Source: Botryococcus braunii (taxonomy: Eukaryota > Chlorophyta > Trebouxiophyceae). Taken from it: a DNA stretch of 64,000 nt. Positions 1 through 10,999 of the stretch are shown here, one piece after another. Both the position numbers and the translations under genes were made by a program. The notes beneath the pieces were generated by a model. The model saw nothing but the letters and a program-made list of their open reading frames with translations. It ran no database searches and was not told where the DNA came from. Position 1 is the first letter of the stretch. Each line of letters starts with the position of its first letter. Location: contig KV908540.1 in NCBI GenBank assembly GCA_002005505.1, positions 1 through 64,000 of the forward strand. The letters are read 5' to 3'.

Positions 1-2652
1 ATAAATTGGCTTCCTAGTCTGTCAGATGAAATTTGAAGCCTATCCAAACTGCGAACCATGTATCAATTCTAGTTCAGTTCGTTTATTGAGGTTCTGTTGG
101 AGGGAGAGGTGCATGCAACAAGGAAGCCACAGATGGCTAAACCTCACAAATAAACCTAAAAATACTATGGACTATTGAGATGCGTGCTACGTGAAGGTGC
201 ACAAGATTAAAACCCGCCAATTCAGCCTGGACTTTATTTGGTGAGGAAATTATATCGTTCAGAGAACGTTCTGAAGGAACCCATTGTGGTTATGCTGCGC
301 TCGATGCGAGCGTGAATTTGAACTCAACTTTTTTGAATCGGGGACCTTCTCCGTTCTTAAAAAACTCTGAAATTGGTAGCGGTAGGTGGCTTCAATATCA
401 GCTATGATGTCCTAAATATGATGCAGGCAGAAGGGAGTGAAGAGTTCCCAGTAGACTATTAGCTTGTAGTTAATTGTCTGTCCTGATTGAGACAGCAAGG
501 CGGTATTGAAACAAAAAACTCGTACATATTGGGATTACTAATTCTTGCGGACTCTTATTAAGGGCTCCATTATTTCTTTAGGAATTATTGGAGCATTGTT
601 TGGTGGACAGCCTGTTTCTACCCTATTGTGCCCCCCCCCCCCTGCCCTCGGGGGTCTGGGGACTTAGGGCAATTGAAGGGGATTCCGACGGAATCATTCC
701 GTATTGGCTCTTCCTTTCAACTGTGGCAGAATCCAGAGATCATGGCATCATGCCTTCACGTGGGCTGGCCCTTCTCTGCTAAGTCGACCTTATTTTGGAC
801 AGATTTGGCCAACAAAATATTAGACTGTTCTTGACATGTCAGGGTTAGTATTCAGGAATTGAAGTTTGTTTAAATCCGTTATCCATGTGTTGGGGGTACT
901 ACCCCCGAGGTCTTGGCCTACTTCGGCCATGGCGGCTTGATTGTTGCCAAGAGAAGTTTGCATTGTTGCAGAAGAAGTTTGACCTTGGAAGCAAAACACT
1001 GCATGGAGGCATCGTGATTAACACATGGCCCATCGGTGGTAGCTAAAAATATGGTCCCAGAAAGTTTTATCTGTGAAGCATTATCCGGGACTGCATGATA
1101 CTATGCAGACTCGCGAGTGTGTGCACGATTTTCATCTGACCTGCTCAGGGTTCAGCCAGAGGACACCCAGCTTGCGGTGGAGATATCCAAAGCATCTTGA
1201 GCATGAAAAAGGTGTGTGTGATCTTTTTTGTCGAACTTAGTTTTCTAAAGAAGAAGGGAGCTGTCAGCTGGAGACAGGCCAATGTTATAGTTGGCTTAAG
1301 AAGGGATTGAGCAAGTGGATCTGAGATGCTCTTGTCTTTTTGACCATGCTGATGGTCTAAACCTTTTCAGGTCGAGATTTGGGGGAAATAGCTAAAATAT
1401 ATCGCATGGTGAAGCACCCATGCCGATGCACGTCTATGCTTACACGTTCCTAGTTATGTCCTGTTGGAGTTGCTCAAGAGGTTATTGGTGTGTTTCTGGC
1501 GGAGTCTTTCTGCTTTAACAGCAGGAGCCCCTGGGCTTTTGTCTCCTTGATTCTACAAGAAGAGCTCGCAGGATGGCTCTCCTTAGTTCTGCCGCAATCC
1601 TTGAATGCCACTGCAGTGTATTCGAGGTTAAAAATTAAGTAGTAACGACTGGGAGCATACTGGCCAATTGTTGGGTTTAAGCCATTGCTCTCCTACAAAT
1701 GATTAGTCATGTTTTCGAGTAATGTAATAGATTTCGAAGTCATGGCCTTGAGATCGACCTCCTGCTTCTTACTAGCAACAAATGGCTTGGACTTGCATTA
1801 CCTACAACCTGATCAGCCCTGCAACGTTGAAGTACTAGGGATTACCTTTCCCTCACTCTCGGAAATGCAGTCGCTGCTAAATGGGAGAGAGCATGCTTAA
1901 AACATACATCAGTGGGATCGCGTGAGGCACCGCTTTGAACTCCCACGCTGGGAGCAGCTGCAGGTTTTGCAGAAAGCTGCACGGTGCAGTCTGCATCTTT
2001 CCTGGATTACAAAACTCTTAATACTAAAAGTGTGCTGGATGATGCGCACTCTACACTTTTTTGGAAGTACGGTTAAAGTGCACTATCATAACACACGCGG
2101 AGTACACGATGTACAGTCAACGTGATACCATAATCGAAGTTTCTTGCATTGGTTGTCGACAATCATGAAGCCATTGTATCTTAGGTCCGAAATTTGTTTT
2201 CACTGTCAATGCATCCACAGATTAACGGAAAAGCATCCTTCCAGGCGTTTGGCATTTCTATAACACATATGGCAACTCTTTGACTTAATTAATAGTATGA
2301 GCATGGGCAAAGCTGCTGCCTTAGTTTCGACATCATCAGTAGTATCAAGTAAATTTTATTAGCTAATATATTAGGTTACAGTAGTATCGGAGGAGTATTA
2401 ATGCTAGTATCGATATCATGGTATTGGTAATGGAGTAGTAGTAGCAGTTGCAGCAGTAGTAGTAGTTGGAATATTAGCTGGAGTATTAGCAAGATAGTAG
2501 GAGAAATATAATGTGTAATATGCTAATATCCGACAATTTGTGGATTTTATGGAGCAGCTTGGGTCAGAGAATGAGAGTAGGAATTTTCTACAGTGAGAGA
2601 GTGTAGGAGCGAGAGGTATGGTTAGATGTATAGGGAAAAAGGGAAGGGAAAG
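1..2652. other. Left host flank, no supported gene
   Basis: This is unique DNA left of the copia insertion. Open frames are all short and none shows a family I know. A C13 run abuts a G-rich stretch at 628-652. From about 2330 to 2480 the sequence is low-complexity with repeated TAG, AGT and GTATCG units. The last 25 bases are purine-rich (A and G only), matching the purine tract that resumes at 41423 after the nest. Short exon-like stretches at about 950-1050 and 1150-1196 have splice-like borders but cannot be assigned. Confidence 0.5.
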
Positions 2653-3382
2653 TGTACAATTCTGAGCGTGGCGTTTCCTGTATGACCCGGCACGAGGGTG
2701 TTTAGCCCGGCGACACTCTTGTTGTATGTCGGTTAACAAGCAGTGGCGACTGTGAATGAGGTGACTTGACTGGCAACAGTTAAATGACAAACACCCGAAG
2801 TGCTTTTGATGTCCCAATCAAGTGTTACAATGCTTATTGCTGTCTCTCATCGCTCAGCAATTCAAACTACTCTATCTACGAAGTTACTGATAGTCTGCAT
2901 TACCGATGTCCGATGAGCTAAAACATTAGCACATTTCTAATACACATTATCTAGACCCTTTCCTAATCCATTGTTCTTGTGCACGTAATGTCCTGACAGC
3001 AGTTTACCTGTATGACCCGGCACGAGGGTGTTTAGCCCGGCGACACTCTTGTTGTATGTCGGTTAACAAGCAGTGGCGACTGTGAATGAGGTGACTTGAC
3101 TGGCAACAGTTAAATGACAAACACCCGAAGTGCTTTTGATGTCCCAATCAAGTGCCTCATTCCTTCGAGCCAGGAGCATATAGCCTTTCGAGCAAACCGT
3201 GTCTGATTACCTCATCCTCCCTCATCAACGTAAGATTGGTCTAGATTGGGTCTGGCAGAACTCCTAGGTTCTGCCACCTATTACTCATTCTAATGAATGT
3301 TCTCACTGGTAATTGGAGCTGATCTGGCCACTATTACTCTCCTGAGGGAAAGGCACCAAAATGTTCTTTCACTATTATAACA
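2653..3382 (-). repeat. 3' LTR of copia D
   Basis: 730 bp, TG...CA, matching 40693-41422 at every base I compared except 3354. The LTR contains an internal direct duplication of about 147 bp: a block starting CCTGTATGACCCGGCACG occurs near 2678 and again near 3006. Because the element reads on the minus strand, this low-coordinate copy is the 3' LTR. Confidence 0.96.
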
Positions 3383-3400
3383 CTTCCCCTTGCCTTTTCC

Positions 3401-4937
3401 TCACAAAAACTTGGCCAAGCCCAGAGCCTCACGATGTCCCTGAAACACTTGCCTTGTTAAAGGCTTGGTGAAAATGTCTGCTACATTCCTGGCAGAGGGA
3501 ACGTATTTCACATCCACCTGTCCCAATGCAATAGCCTCCCGCGCAAAGTGGAAGCTAATAGCAATATGCTTCGTGTGCTTAGAGAACACTGGATTTCTGA
3601 GATGATTGATGCATCCCTGATTATCACAGTGAATCTTGACAATCCATGGGGAAATCCCAATTTCTTCAAGGAATCCCTTCATCCAATTGGCCTCTTTGAC
3701 AGCTGCACTTGCCGCCATGAACTCAGCTTCTACAGTGGATGTGGCAACTGCAGACTGCTTCTTGCTCCCCCAAACTACAGCTCCACCAAACACTCTGATG
3801 ACATACCCAGTAGTGGAAAACCGATGATCTTGGTCCCCACCATAATCTGCATCAACAAAACCCTCAAGCTCTTTGTCCTTTCCTCCAAGGACCAAAACGA
3901 GATCTCTGGTTGCCTTAAGATATTTCAGCACTCTGATGGCTTCATTCCAGTGAGCAGTAGTAGGGGTAATCCTGTACCTGGAAAGCACTCCCACAGTCTG
4001 TGAAATATCAGGCCTAGTGGTATTTGCAATATACAACAGTGATCCAACCAGTTCACAGTACCTGTGTCCTGGTGGCAGAGGGCTCCCAGCACCAATGCTG
4101 TCACTGTTGTCCTTGGACATAAGTCTCTGTGTGGCTACAAAATCTTTAGTCATAGGGGTGTCGGGCCCCACAGACTCCAGATCCAGCCCAAATTTCTCAA
4201 CCAGTGCATCAATCTTAGGGATGCAGCTTAATGAAATTAGCCCTTTATCCCTATCTCTCATCACTTGACAGCCCAGAAAATCTTTTACCTCTCCTAAATC
4301 ATGAATGGTGAACTCTTGCTTGAGTAAACCCTTCACTCTCTCAATCTCTCCCATGCCTTTGGAAACTATCAGCAGATCATCTACATAAATCAACACAAAT
4401 GACTTTCCTCCATCCACTGAACACTTCACATAGACACCAGCATCACTCTTGCACACTTCATAGCCCATGGTATGCAGCTTCTCATTAAGGGTCTTATGCC
4501 ATGCCCTTGGAGCTTGCTTCAGGCCATACAATGCCTTCTTCAAGCGACACACTGTGTTACCATCCCCATTTTCAAACCCAGGAGGTTGTGTGACATACAC
4601 CTCCTCCTCTAATTCCCCATTCAGGAAAGCAGTCTTGACATCCACCTGGTGAATTTCAAGACCCTCTTGTGCAGCCACTGACAGTAAGGCTCTCCTGGAT
4701 CCATAACTGCTCGTTGGGGCAAAGACTTCCATGACATCTACTCCAGGAATTTGCCTGCATCCTTGGGCTACCAGCCTAGCCTTGAACCTCAGCACATTAC
4801 CATGGGCATCCATTTTCACTGAAAAGATCCAATGAACTGGAATTACTTTATGGCCACGAGGTCTAGGGACATACTCCATGACCTCGTGGGCATCCAAAGA
4901 ATTCTGCTCTTCTTGCATAGCAGCCATCCAGTATTCC
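3401..4937 (-). CDS. Copia D polyprotein, reverse transcriptase and RNase H part
   Basis: The C-terminal part of the D gag-pol polyprotein, which copies element RNA to DNA and degrades the RNA strand in virus-like particles. The frame shows the copia RT signature (KARLVAQG, VDVKTAFLNG, YGLKQAPRAW), the catalytic YVDD with LIYVDDLLIVSK, then RNase H with EGFVDADYGG, VEAEFMAAS and HCDNQ, ending in TKHIAI and NVADIFTKPL. It ends 18 bp before the 3' LTR. The 5' side is cut at 4937 by B-I inside the tryptophan-rich start of the RT domain. The frame continues without a shift at 19388-19883 on the other side of B-I. No stops or missing catalytic residues were seen. Confidence 0.95.
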
Positions 4938-5204
4938 TGTAGCGTTAACTAAGCGGAAGAGGTTTTTATGAGACAGTGAGACGTTCGTGGTGTGCAACGA
5001 AAGAGTGTTACATGATTGATTCGCAAGCGTACTCTTAAACCCAGGGTGGATTGAATTATACTGTACTGCCACAGACGCGTATACGTAGTCGGGCAACCGA
5101 GGGAACTACTTGAGCGAGGTTGTACTGCGAATCCAGATCACATGGCAAGTCAAAGAGCAATGCCAAGGACCATACTAGAGCATTATACCCTAGGAAATGC
5201 TACA
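4938..5204 (-). repeat. 3' LTR of gypsy B-I
   Basis: 267 bp, TG...CA, same as 19121-19387 as far as compared. Adjacent internal sequence (5205-5215) is, on the minus strand, the purine tract AAGGGGGAGGGCA that primes plus-strand synthesis. Confidence 0.95.
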
Positions 5205-5627
5205 TGCCCTCCCCCTTGGCATAAGCTATGAGATGTTGTTTATGGCAATGGGGCCACAAACGTAAGACAGGGGCATCACGAACCCTGCTTACTGTAACTA
5301 TAGACAATCACACCTCCTATAGTTACGAAACAACGCAAGTCAGAGGATGAAGTCCACAAAGCAAGTTAGCACGACACAGACGAGGGACTCATCTGCTCAA
5401 TGCTCGAATACCTTAACATTCTAAGGACTATCGTCTGCAAGGCGGATCCTCTAACTTAGGGGACGAACTCTCTAGACAGCACTCACACCAGTGATGAAAC
5501 AATTAGGTTGAGTCATTAGACTAGCACTTGTCCAAACCTTAGGTCCAGTTACCCTGCACTGCAGTGTAACCTTCGCTTGAGGTGGCTTTCCAACTAAAGG
5601 CATAAGGCATATCGTCTAGAGCAGCAA

Positions 5628-5786
5628 TGTAGTGCGGAGAGGAGCGGATCGGGCCTGGGCATCCCGATCCGGCTCGGATACATAAGCGGGCGATTAATCG
5701 TACAATTACCTTGGTACTTTTAGCCGATCGGTTAGAACCGCGACTCTGGGTCGAGTCGGTCGAGGGTTCGATCCCCCGGCACAACA
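5628..5786 (+). repeat. 5' LTR of TRIM F
   Basis: 159 bp, TG...CA, identical by eye to 6084-6242. Its 3' half holds box A-like and box B-like motifs. Confidence 0.93.
5721..5775 (+). promoter_or_regulatory. tRNA-like Pol III box A and box B in the TRIM LTR
   Basis: TAGCCGATCGG (5721-5731) resembles the tRNA box A consensus TRGYNNARNGG with one mismatch. GGTTCGATCCC (5765-5775) fits the box B core GWTCRANNC. They lie 33 bases apart, within the normal range for a tRNA-type Pol III promoter. The surrounding 70 bases do not fold into a convincing full cloverleaf: the T-stem has mismatches and I see no matching acceptor strand. So this is tRNA-derived or tRNA-like sequence, not a tRNA gene. The same pair recurs in the second repeat at about 6177-6231. 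Confidence 0.55.
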
Positions 5787-6083
5787 TTTGGTATCGGCGA
5801 TCTGGTTGATGGGCCATTTTTCATGGTAAAATCGCCTCGGGTATGAGCGCGAGGCTGAAATGGGCCCAAATCGATCGCAGGTGCTTGGTGCACGTGTTTG
5901 AGGCCCCACGGGAGTGGCCACGTGATCAGGCACAGTGCGAAGGGGGGATTCGGTGATCGGTGGCGATAATCGCGGGATGTCAGCGCGGTATATCTCTTTC
6001 CCTGGCGGCCAAGCGGGCCGTTGAGTAACGCCTAAGAGTGGTGGAGTGCGAGCGAGGACGCTCGGTTCTTAGGTGGGGGGAGA

Positions 6084-6242
6084 TGTAGTGCGGAGAGGAG
6101 CGGATCGGGCCTGGGCATCCCGATCCGGCTCGGATACATAAGCGGGCGATTAATCGTACAATTACCTTGGTACTTTTAGCCGATCGGTTAGAACCGCGAC
6201 TCTGGGTCGAGTCGGTCGAGGGTTCGATCCCCCGGCACAACA
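6084..6242 (+). repeat. 3' LTR of TRIM F
   Basis: 159 bp, same as the 5' LTR by eye; followed by target duplication AGCAA at 6243-6247. Confidence 0.93.
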
Positions 6243-6580
6243 AGCAAGCTACACACGACTAACTACCACACGGTGTATCTCATGGGTAAGATACCAAGCA
6301 AGTCATGCAGACACAGAACTACAATTTGCAGCTACACTGCAACAGCAAGTGCATCACAAAGTGGAGCCGTGGGTAAGGAAACATAACCCATGCAAAACAT
6401 ATAACCAAGAGACATGCATGCAAGTCCCAATTCACGAATCCCCCTCCCAGACCCTTCCACCCTCCCTCCCTTCCAGATCCAAGCTGGCTGGTGTTGAAGC
6501 TCCAAGGGTTATCAGCCGCAAGTGGCTGGAAAAGTCTCAAGCCGCAAATGGCTTAATCAAGGGATGCCCGCAAGTGGGAC

Positions 6581-7058
6581 TTAAGAAAGGACTGGGGCAG
6601 CTGCCACGTCATCAGCCAGATGGCGAACATGGGCAAGAGGCTCCCAAGTATTCTCAGTCTCATCGTAGCCTTTCCATTTGACTAAGTAGCGCCAAGACTT
6701 TCCAACTTTCTTCTTAGCTATGATGGCCTCCACTTCATAAACGCCGCCACGCTTGTCTGCATACAAAGGAGGTGGTGAAGTAACAGTAACTGGTACAGAT
6801 GAAGACACATAAGGCTTCAGCTGGGAAACATAAAACACAGGATGATTATTTACAGTCTCAGGCAAGACGAGTCTAAAAGCTCGAGAACCAACTGCTGCAG
6901 CAATAGTAAAGGGCCCAAAATACTTAGCTGATAACTTTGACGAGAGCCCAGGTGAAAGCTGGTTTTTTCCTTGCAGCCAACAACACCTGGTCCCCCACCT
7001 TGAAAGGGTGGTCTCGTCTCTTTCTATCTGCATAAGATTTCTGCCGTTGCTGTGCAGA
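6581..7058 (-). pseudogene. B-I integrase C-terminus and chromodomain
   Basis: The end of the B-I pol frame. A chromodomain is visible (YEVEAII, WRYLVKWKGY, ENTWEPL), the module that chromoviruses use to steer integration to marked chromatin. Upstream is the integrase C-terminal fold (KYFGPFTI, HPVFYVSQLKPY). Compared with B-II at 25736 there is one extra T in a T run near 6966, which shifts the frame. The 5' side is cut at 7058 by element H; the frame resumes at 9389. Confidence 0.9.
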
Positions 7059-7262
7059 TGTAACAGGGAAAATCACACAATGGCACGGAGACCAAGAAAT
7101 AGCAATAAGAGTCTGTTACAAACAGACGGCATCCGCCTCATGCTCTATCTTCTCTTGTGTCTTCTTTTCGTTCCTTATGCTCGCGACATTAGGGGCACAT
7201 TCGAGACACCTACAACGCGTACACGCGCTACCAAACCGCTAGGGACCAAAACACCTATTACA
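7059..7262 (-). repeat. 3' LTR of element H
   Basis: 204 bp, TG...CA, identical by eye to 9185-9388. Confidence 0.93.
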
Positions 7263-8359
7263 TCCTCCCCCCCTTATTGTGAGCGTCCTCGCTCACCGAG
7301 CAATATGAGACACGGATAGAACAGACGGGCCACGCCCAAACTTGGGCATCCTCCACTCCCGTCAGACCCCGGCCTTCTGCCGTCTATTCGGGGTCCCCAC
7401 CATATAACAACAATACAGACAAACAAGGCAGGCACACATGCAAGCAAGTCCCGTCCAAGTCCGAGTCCAAGTCCAGCTTACACAAACAACTCCATGACAT
7501 GACAAGCATAAAATATCTTAACCGGTTCAATCAAGCATTAATTATCCTCCTGGATGGATCCCATTGTCACTGCTGGGGCACATTCATCTCATCCACCAGG
7601 CATGCACAGACTAGGGGCGACTCCCTCGTTGGCCCAGCCCCCTTCCATTCGTCTTCGGGAGTCTTAACTCCTGGAGAACCCCTCTTCGGCGACTCCGTTG
7701 GCACACATAGAGCCTTCCCCCAGTGACTAAGGGATGCCAGAGGGCCCACCCGACCTGCCAAGCCCCTCCCGTAAGGACTTGTGGTTTAACCCCAGGAGCC
7801 CCACTAGCCCCCTTAGAACATCGACGTACGCATGCGTAACTAGTGTTAAGCTTGTTTGGTACCCCACTGAACAAAACCACAAGGGTCACCGAGTAGCAGG
7901 GGCCCCTACTCCCAGTGCATCGTAAAGCCCTGACACGGAGAGAAACTCCCCGGGTACCTGCTGAAGGAGAACTGAATGACGAGCACGCAGAACCCCTCCT
8001 GCCACCGCAGTGCAGTTGGCATTTTAGCAGGCACCTGTGAGGGTGCAAAACACCCTTTGTCAGTATGGCTAGACTCCGCCCCTGCGTACTTGCTCAGTGA
8101 AGTAAGGGTTAAGAAAAAGTATGAGAGAGAGACTCCTCTAGTCTAGGGATAAAACTAACTCTGTCCTCGTCGATGCTTCAGGCCCCTAAATCCTACGGGA
8201 CGTGCCAAGGCCTACCGTTCGACACGGGTCCGGCCTCCTTATGCACAGGTCAGCATGCAGCAATCACAAGCAAGGCAACCCTGAGCTCCCATTCGCTCAG
8301 ACCATGCTGACAAGTGCATGAATCAACACAGAGCAATATCAAAACAAATACTTACCATA
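7263..8359 (-). other. Non-coding interior of element H
   Basis: About 1.1 kb between the gag stop and the 3' LTR. It holds short overlapping frames on both strands but no domain or motif; pol is absent rather than decayed, as no RT or integrase remnant can be seen. A purine tract adjoins the 3' LTR. Confidence 0.7.
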
Positions 8360-9103
8360 TTACCAACGCTTCTTCTTGAGGCCAGTCTGATCAAAGTAAT
8401 CTTTTGAGGGGCAGACACTCTGCTTATGCCCAAAGCCAGTACACTTATGACAACGCAGCACATAAGGTAGCTCTGTGTCTGCTCGGCGCTTGAAGTTTAC
8501 CGCTGCCACTGCTAAATCTGACACATCGACGACGGGAGGCGTCACGACAAGCGTCTCTACATTTTTCTTGTCTGCAATGTGCTGTGTCTTCACTTCAGCT
8601 GATACCCCTGCGTCATACCGAGCTGTATACTGAAGAAGAGCTGCCAAATTCTGAAAGTCTTCTCCTGTGGCCGGGTTAAGGGTGACTGCACTCTTCAGGT
8701 AGGGGGCCAGCCCCTTTTTGAAGAGGTGGACCTGGTCTTGAGCCGAGATAGTGTACTCCGTCGAAACATCCCCTACCAAAGACATGAATTCCTGCGTGTA
8801 CTCCTCAAGGGTACCCGCCATTGACGCAGAATCTAGCTTATGCCGTGCAGTGCGTGCATGATCAGCGGAGTCGTACACCATTGCCATGGTTCGCTTAAAA
8901 TGAGGCCACGAAACTCGGTCTGCAGGTTCCATAGACATTGCAAAAGATAACCATGCTTTGGTCGGCCCGGCACTAAGCCGCTGAACCGCCGTATGAACCT
9001 TGTTTTCCTCCGCGGTTTTGTTGAGCGTGAAATACGACTCAGCAACCCCAACCCAATGGTGAAAAGTCATCAACGAAGGCTCAAAAATACGAAGTTTACC
9101 CAT
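8360..9103 (-). CDS. Gag protein of element H
   Basis: A 247-residue capsid/nucleocapsid protein that would form the particle packaging element RNA. The start ATG at 9103 lies 66 bp past the primer site; longer readings would run back into the LTR. The N-terminal two thirds is a gypsy-type capsid (YFTLNKT, LSAGPTKAWLSF, LEEYTQEFMSLV, HLFKKGLAPYLKSAV). A single zinc knuckle CHKCTGFGHKQSVC (CX2CX4HX4C) stands near residues 223-236, followed by a basic tail KKKRW. No stops or frameshifts. It resembles the gag of element C in layout (HQCYFCKNFGH knuckle) but is a separate family. An intact gag without pol suggests selection for packaging in trans. Confidence 0.9.
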   Translation of the reverse strand: MGKLRIFEPSLMTFHHWVGVAESYFTLNKTAEENKVHTAVQRLSAGPTKAWLSFAMSMEPADRVSWPHFKRTMAMVYDSADHARTARHKLDSASMAGTLEEYTQEFMSLVGDVSTEYTISAQDQVHLFKKGLAPYLKSAVTLNPATGEDFQNLAALLQYTARYDAGVSAEVKTQHIADKKNVETLVVTPPVVDVSDLAVAAVNFKRRADTELPYVLRCHKCTGFGHKQSVCPSKDYFDQTGLKKKRW

Positions 9104-9168
9104 TATTGAAACGGAAAGACAAAACAAAACGCACAAAGGTCGACCACAATCCGACGATCGGCAACCAG

Positions 9169-9180
9169 TCGCCGATACCA
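9169..9180 (-). other. Primer-binding site of element H
   Basis: On the minus strand TGGTATCGGCGA, complementary to a tRNA 3' end reading UCGCCGAUACCA. The same 12 bases serve elements B, C and F. Confidence 0.8.
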
Positions 9181-9184
9181 GAAA

Positions 9185-9388
9185 TGTAACAGGGAAAATC
9201 ACACAATGGCACGGAGACCAAGAAATAGCAATAAGAGTCTGTTACAAACAGACGGCATCCGCCTCATGCTCTATCTTCTCTTGTGTCTTCTTTTCGTTCC
9301 TTATGCTCGCGACATTAGGGGCACATTCGAGACACCTACAACGCGTACACGCGCTACCAAACCGCTAGGGACCAAAACACCTATTACA
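9185..9388 (-). repeat. 5' LTR of element H
   Basis: 204 bp, TG...CA; primer site begins 4 bp beyond it on the minus strand. Confidence 0.93.
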
Positions 9389-10809
9389 GCAGAGGCAAGA
9401 TTAGATTTGGCACTCTCTAAGGCAGTCTGCAGCCCCTCAACCCATTCAGAAACGGCAGGATTCACAGAACGTGCGGGAACAGCAGAAGACAAGGGAGTAA
9501 GGGGATGGCGCCCATGATTCAGGAAGAAGGGTGTCTGCAGTGTTGAAGCCTGAAGTGAGTTATTATATGCAAACTCCACCATACTCAAATACTTGTACCA
9601 GTCATCCTGCCTGGGACCCACAAACCCTCTCAGCATGTCTTCCATGGTCCTGTTCATTCTCTCAGTCTGCCCATCCGTCTGAGGGTGGTAAGCAGTAGAC
9701 ATAGCAATCTCAGTACCCAATATTTTCACAAAGGCCTTCCAAAAATGGCTAGTGAACCTCGGATCTCTATCACTCACAATGGAGGTAGGCATTCCAAATC
9801 TCACAAAGACCCTGTCAACAAACAGTTGTGCAAGTTGAGGTGCAGTGATGGTTTTAGTGCATGCAGCCAAGACACACAACTTAGAAAACCTATCAACAAA
9901 TACCACAATAGAGTCAAAACCACAGCAGACAGGTAAATCAGTCACTAAGTCAAGGGAAATGCTCTGCCAAGGTCCATCCGGAATAGGCAGTGGCTGAAGT
10001 AGACCATAAGGTACGGCTCCAGTCCCCTTAGTGCGCTGGCAGGTGTCACAAGACCTGCAAAAGTCCCTGACTGATGAGCTGAGACGTGGCCACCAAAATT
10101 CCCTGCACACTAATTCATACATCTTGTTAATCCCAAGATGGCCAGAAAAGGAGGTGGCATGACACTCTCTCAGTACCTTCTCTCGCAATGCATCAGGGAC
10201 ATACACTCTACCTGACTGCACCGAATAAGGTACAGTGTCTCTCATCACCAAAACACCTTCTTCCACAAGTTTAGCAATTGTGGGATCAGAAACACACAGC
10301 AAAGCAATTTCTGGTAGGAGGGACGAGACAGAAATAGAGGAGACATGCATTACTGCCAAATCAACACGCCTAGACAAAGCATCTGCAACAACATTGTCAG
10401 TGCCCTTCACATATACAATATCAGGCATGAATCTCATGATTTCAGTAAGCCATCTTTCCTGCCTACTAGTCCTAACAGGAGCAGTCAATAAATACTTAAG
10501 TGCTTGCTGGTCAATGTGTACAGTAAACTTAGCACCCAGCAACAAATGCTTCCATTTAAGCAAGGCATGAACAAGAGCAAACAACTCTCTGTCATATGGT
10601 GCTAACTTCCTCTCAGGGGGTTGGAGTTTCCTGGACTCGAAGGCAACGGGCTGCAGTCCCTTTCCTTGATCCTGCTGCAACACAGCACCAACAGCAAAAC
10701 CTGAGGCATCTACATGCACAACAAAAGGTTTATCTAAATCAGGCATCAGAAGGCAAGGAGGAGTAGAAACAAGATCTTTCAGTGCTACAAAGGCTTCCCT
10801 CTGGGGTCC
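9389..10809 (-). pseudogene. B-I RNase H and integrase part of pol
   Basis: An open stretch of about 470 residues with gypsy RNase H (VHVDASGFAVGAVL, YDRELFALVHAL, NVVADALSRR) followed by integrase. The integrase zinc-binding region shows H..H and CDTC; the core has LDLVTDLP, VSDRDPRF and [13 protein letters not shown], the D, D and E of the catalytic triad. It is not broken inside this segment but is cut on the left by H (9388) and on the right by G (10810), and frameshifts lie elsewhere in the same pol. The equivalent uninterrupted sequence is in B-II at 25818-27233. Confidence 0.9.
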
Positions 10810-10974
10810 TGTAGCGCGCCGGTAGGCAGACGGTGCCGGGGATCGGCCCCGCACGTGCCGGGCGGTACATTGGTACTGGGTGTAGCCTCATAGGCTCGCA
10901 CTATATATGGTATGGTGCTCGGACCATACTAGCACTTTCGTCGGTGCAGGGCCATCCTTTCCAAGAATACTACA
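10810..10974 (+). repeat. 5' LTR of gypsy G
   Basis: 165 bp, TG...CA, identical by eye to 16263-16427. A TATATATGG stretch near 10902-10910 may be the promoter TATA element. Confidence 0.93.
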
Positions 10975-10999
10975 TTTTGGTGGCCCATATCCAAGTCGG

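Larger units (their letters stand above)
5628..6242 (+). mobile_element. TRIM F, miniature LTR element with tRNA-like LTRs
   Basis: A 615-bp non-coding element: two 159-bp direct repeats (5628-5786, 6084-6242) that look identical, begin TG and end CA, with target duplication AGCAA (5623-5627 and 6243-6247). After the 5' repeat comes the primer site TGGTATCGGCGA (5789-5800); before the 3' repeat comes the purine tract GGTGGGGGGAGA. These are the hallmarks of a terminal-repeat retrotransposon in miniature. The interior (297 bp) has no open frame of note. The sister copy B-II has the empty site at about 25058-25066. The repeats hold a tRNA-like Pol III promoter pair, described separately. Confidence 0.93.
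5205..6580 (-). other. B-I 3' untranslated region, interrupted by TRIM F
   Basis: Non-coding stretch between the B pol stop (6581) and the 3' LTR. It matches 24639-25339 of B-II closely, apart from the TRIM insertion at 5628-6242 and about 50 bp of extra sequence just after it (about 6250-6310). No coding sequence seen. Confidence 0.8.
7059..9388 (-). mobile_element. Gag-only LTR element H (TR-GAG type), nested in B-I
   Basis: 2330 bp on the minus strand with identical-looking 204-bp LTRs (7059-7262, 9185-9388), TG...CA, and target duplication GCAGA (7054-7058 and 9389-9393). Reading on the minus strand: 5' LTR, primer site TGGTATCGGCGA (9169-9180), an intact gag frame (9103-8360), about 1.1 kb of non-coding DNA, a purine tract AAGGGGGGGAGGA (about 7263-7275) and the 3' LTR. 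No protease, RT or integrase is present, so it depends on another element's pol. This matches the plan of the TR-GAG elements described in plants. B-II has the empty site near 25813. Confidence 0.93.

Noticed and set aside
950..1200. Possible exons on the plus strand in the left flank
   Set aside because: Two short open stretches follow good acceptor-like sites (before 970 and 1150) but are too short to match any family, and I found no counterpart near the paralogues.
2416..2817. 133-codon minus-strand frame spanning the left LTR border
   Set aside because: It crosses from host low-complexity sequence into the copia LTR; the matching LTR at 40693 has a different continuation, so it is a chance frame.
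5716..5786. tRNA gene
   Set aside because: Box A and B motifs are present but the arms do not form a cloverleaf, and the sequence ends exactly at an LTR border; treated as tRNA-like sequence within the TRIM.
7611..8048. 145-codon minus-strand frame in element H
   Set aside because: No domain, lies in the non-coding interior between gag stop and 3' LTR, overlapped by unrelated frames on the other strand.
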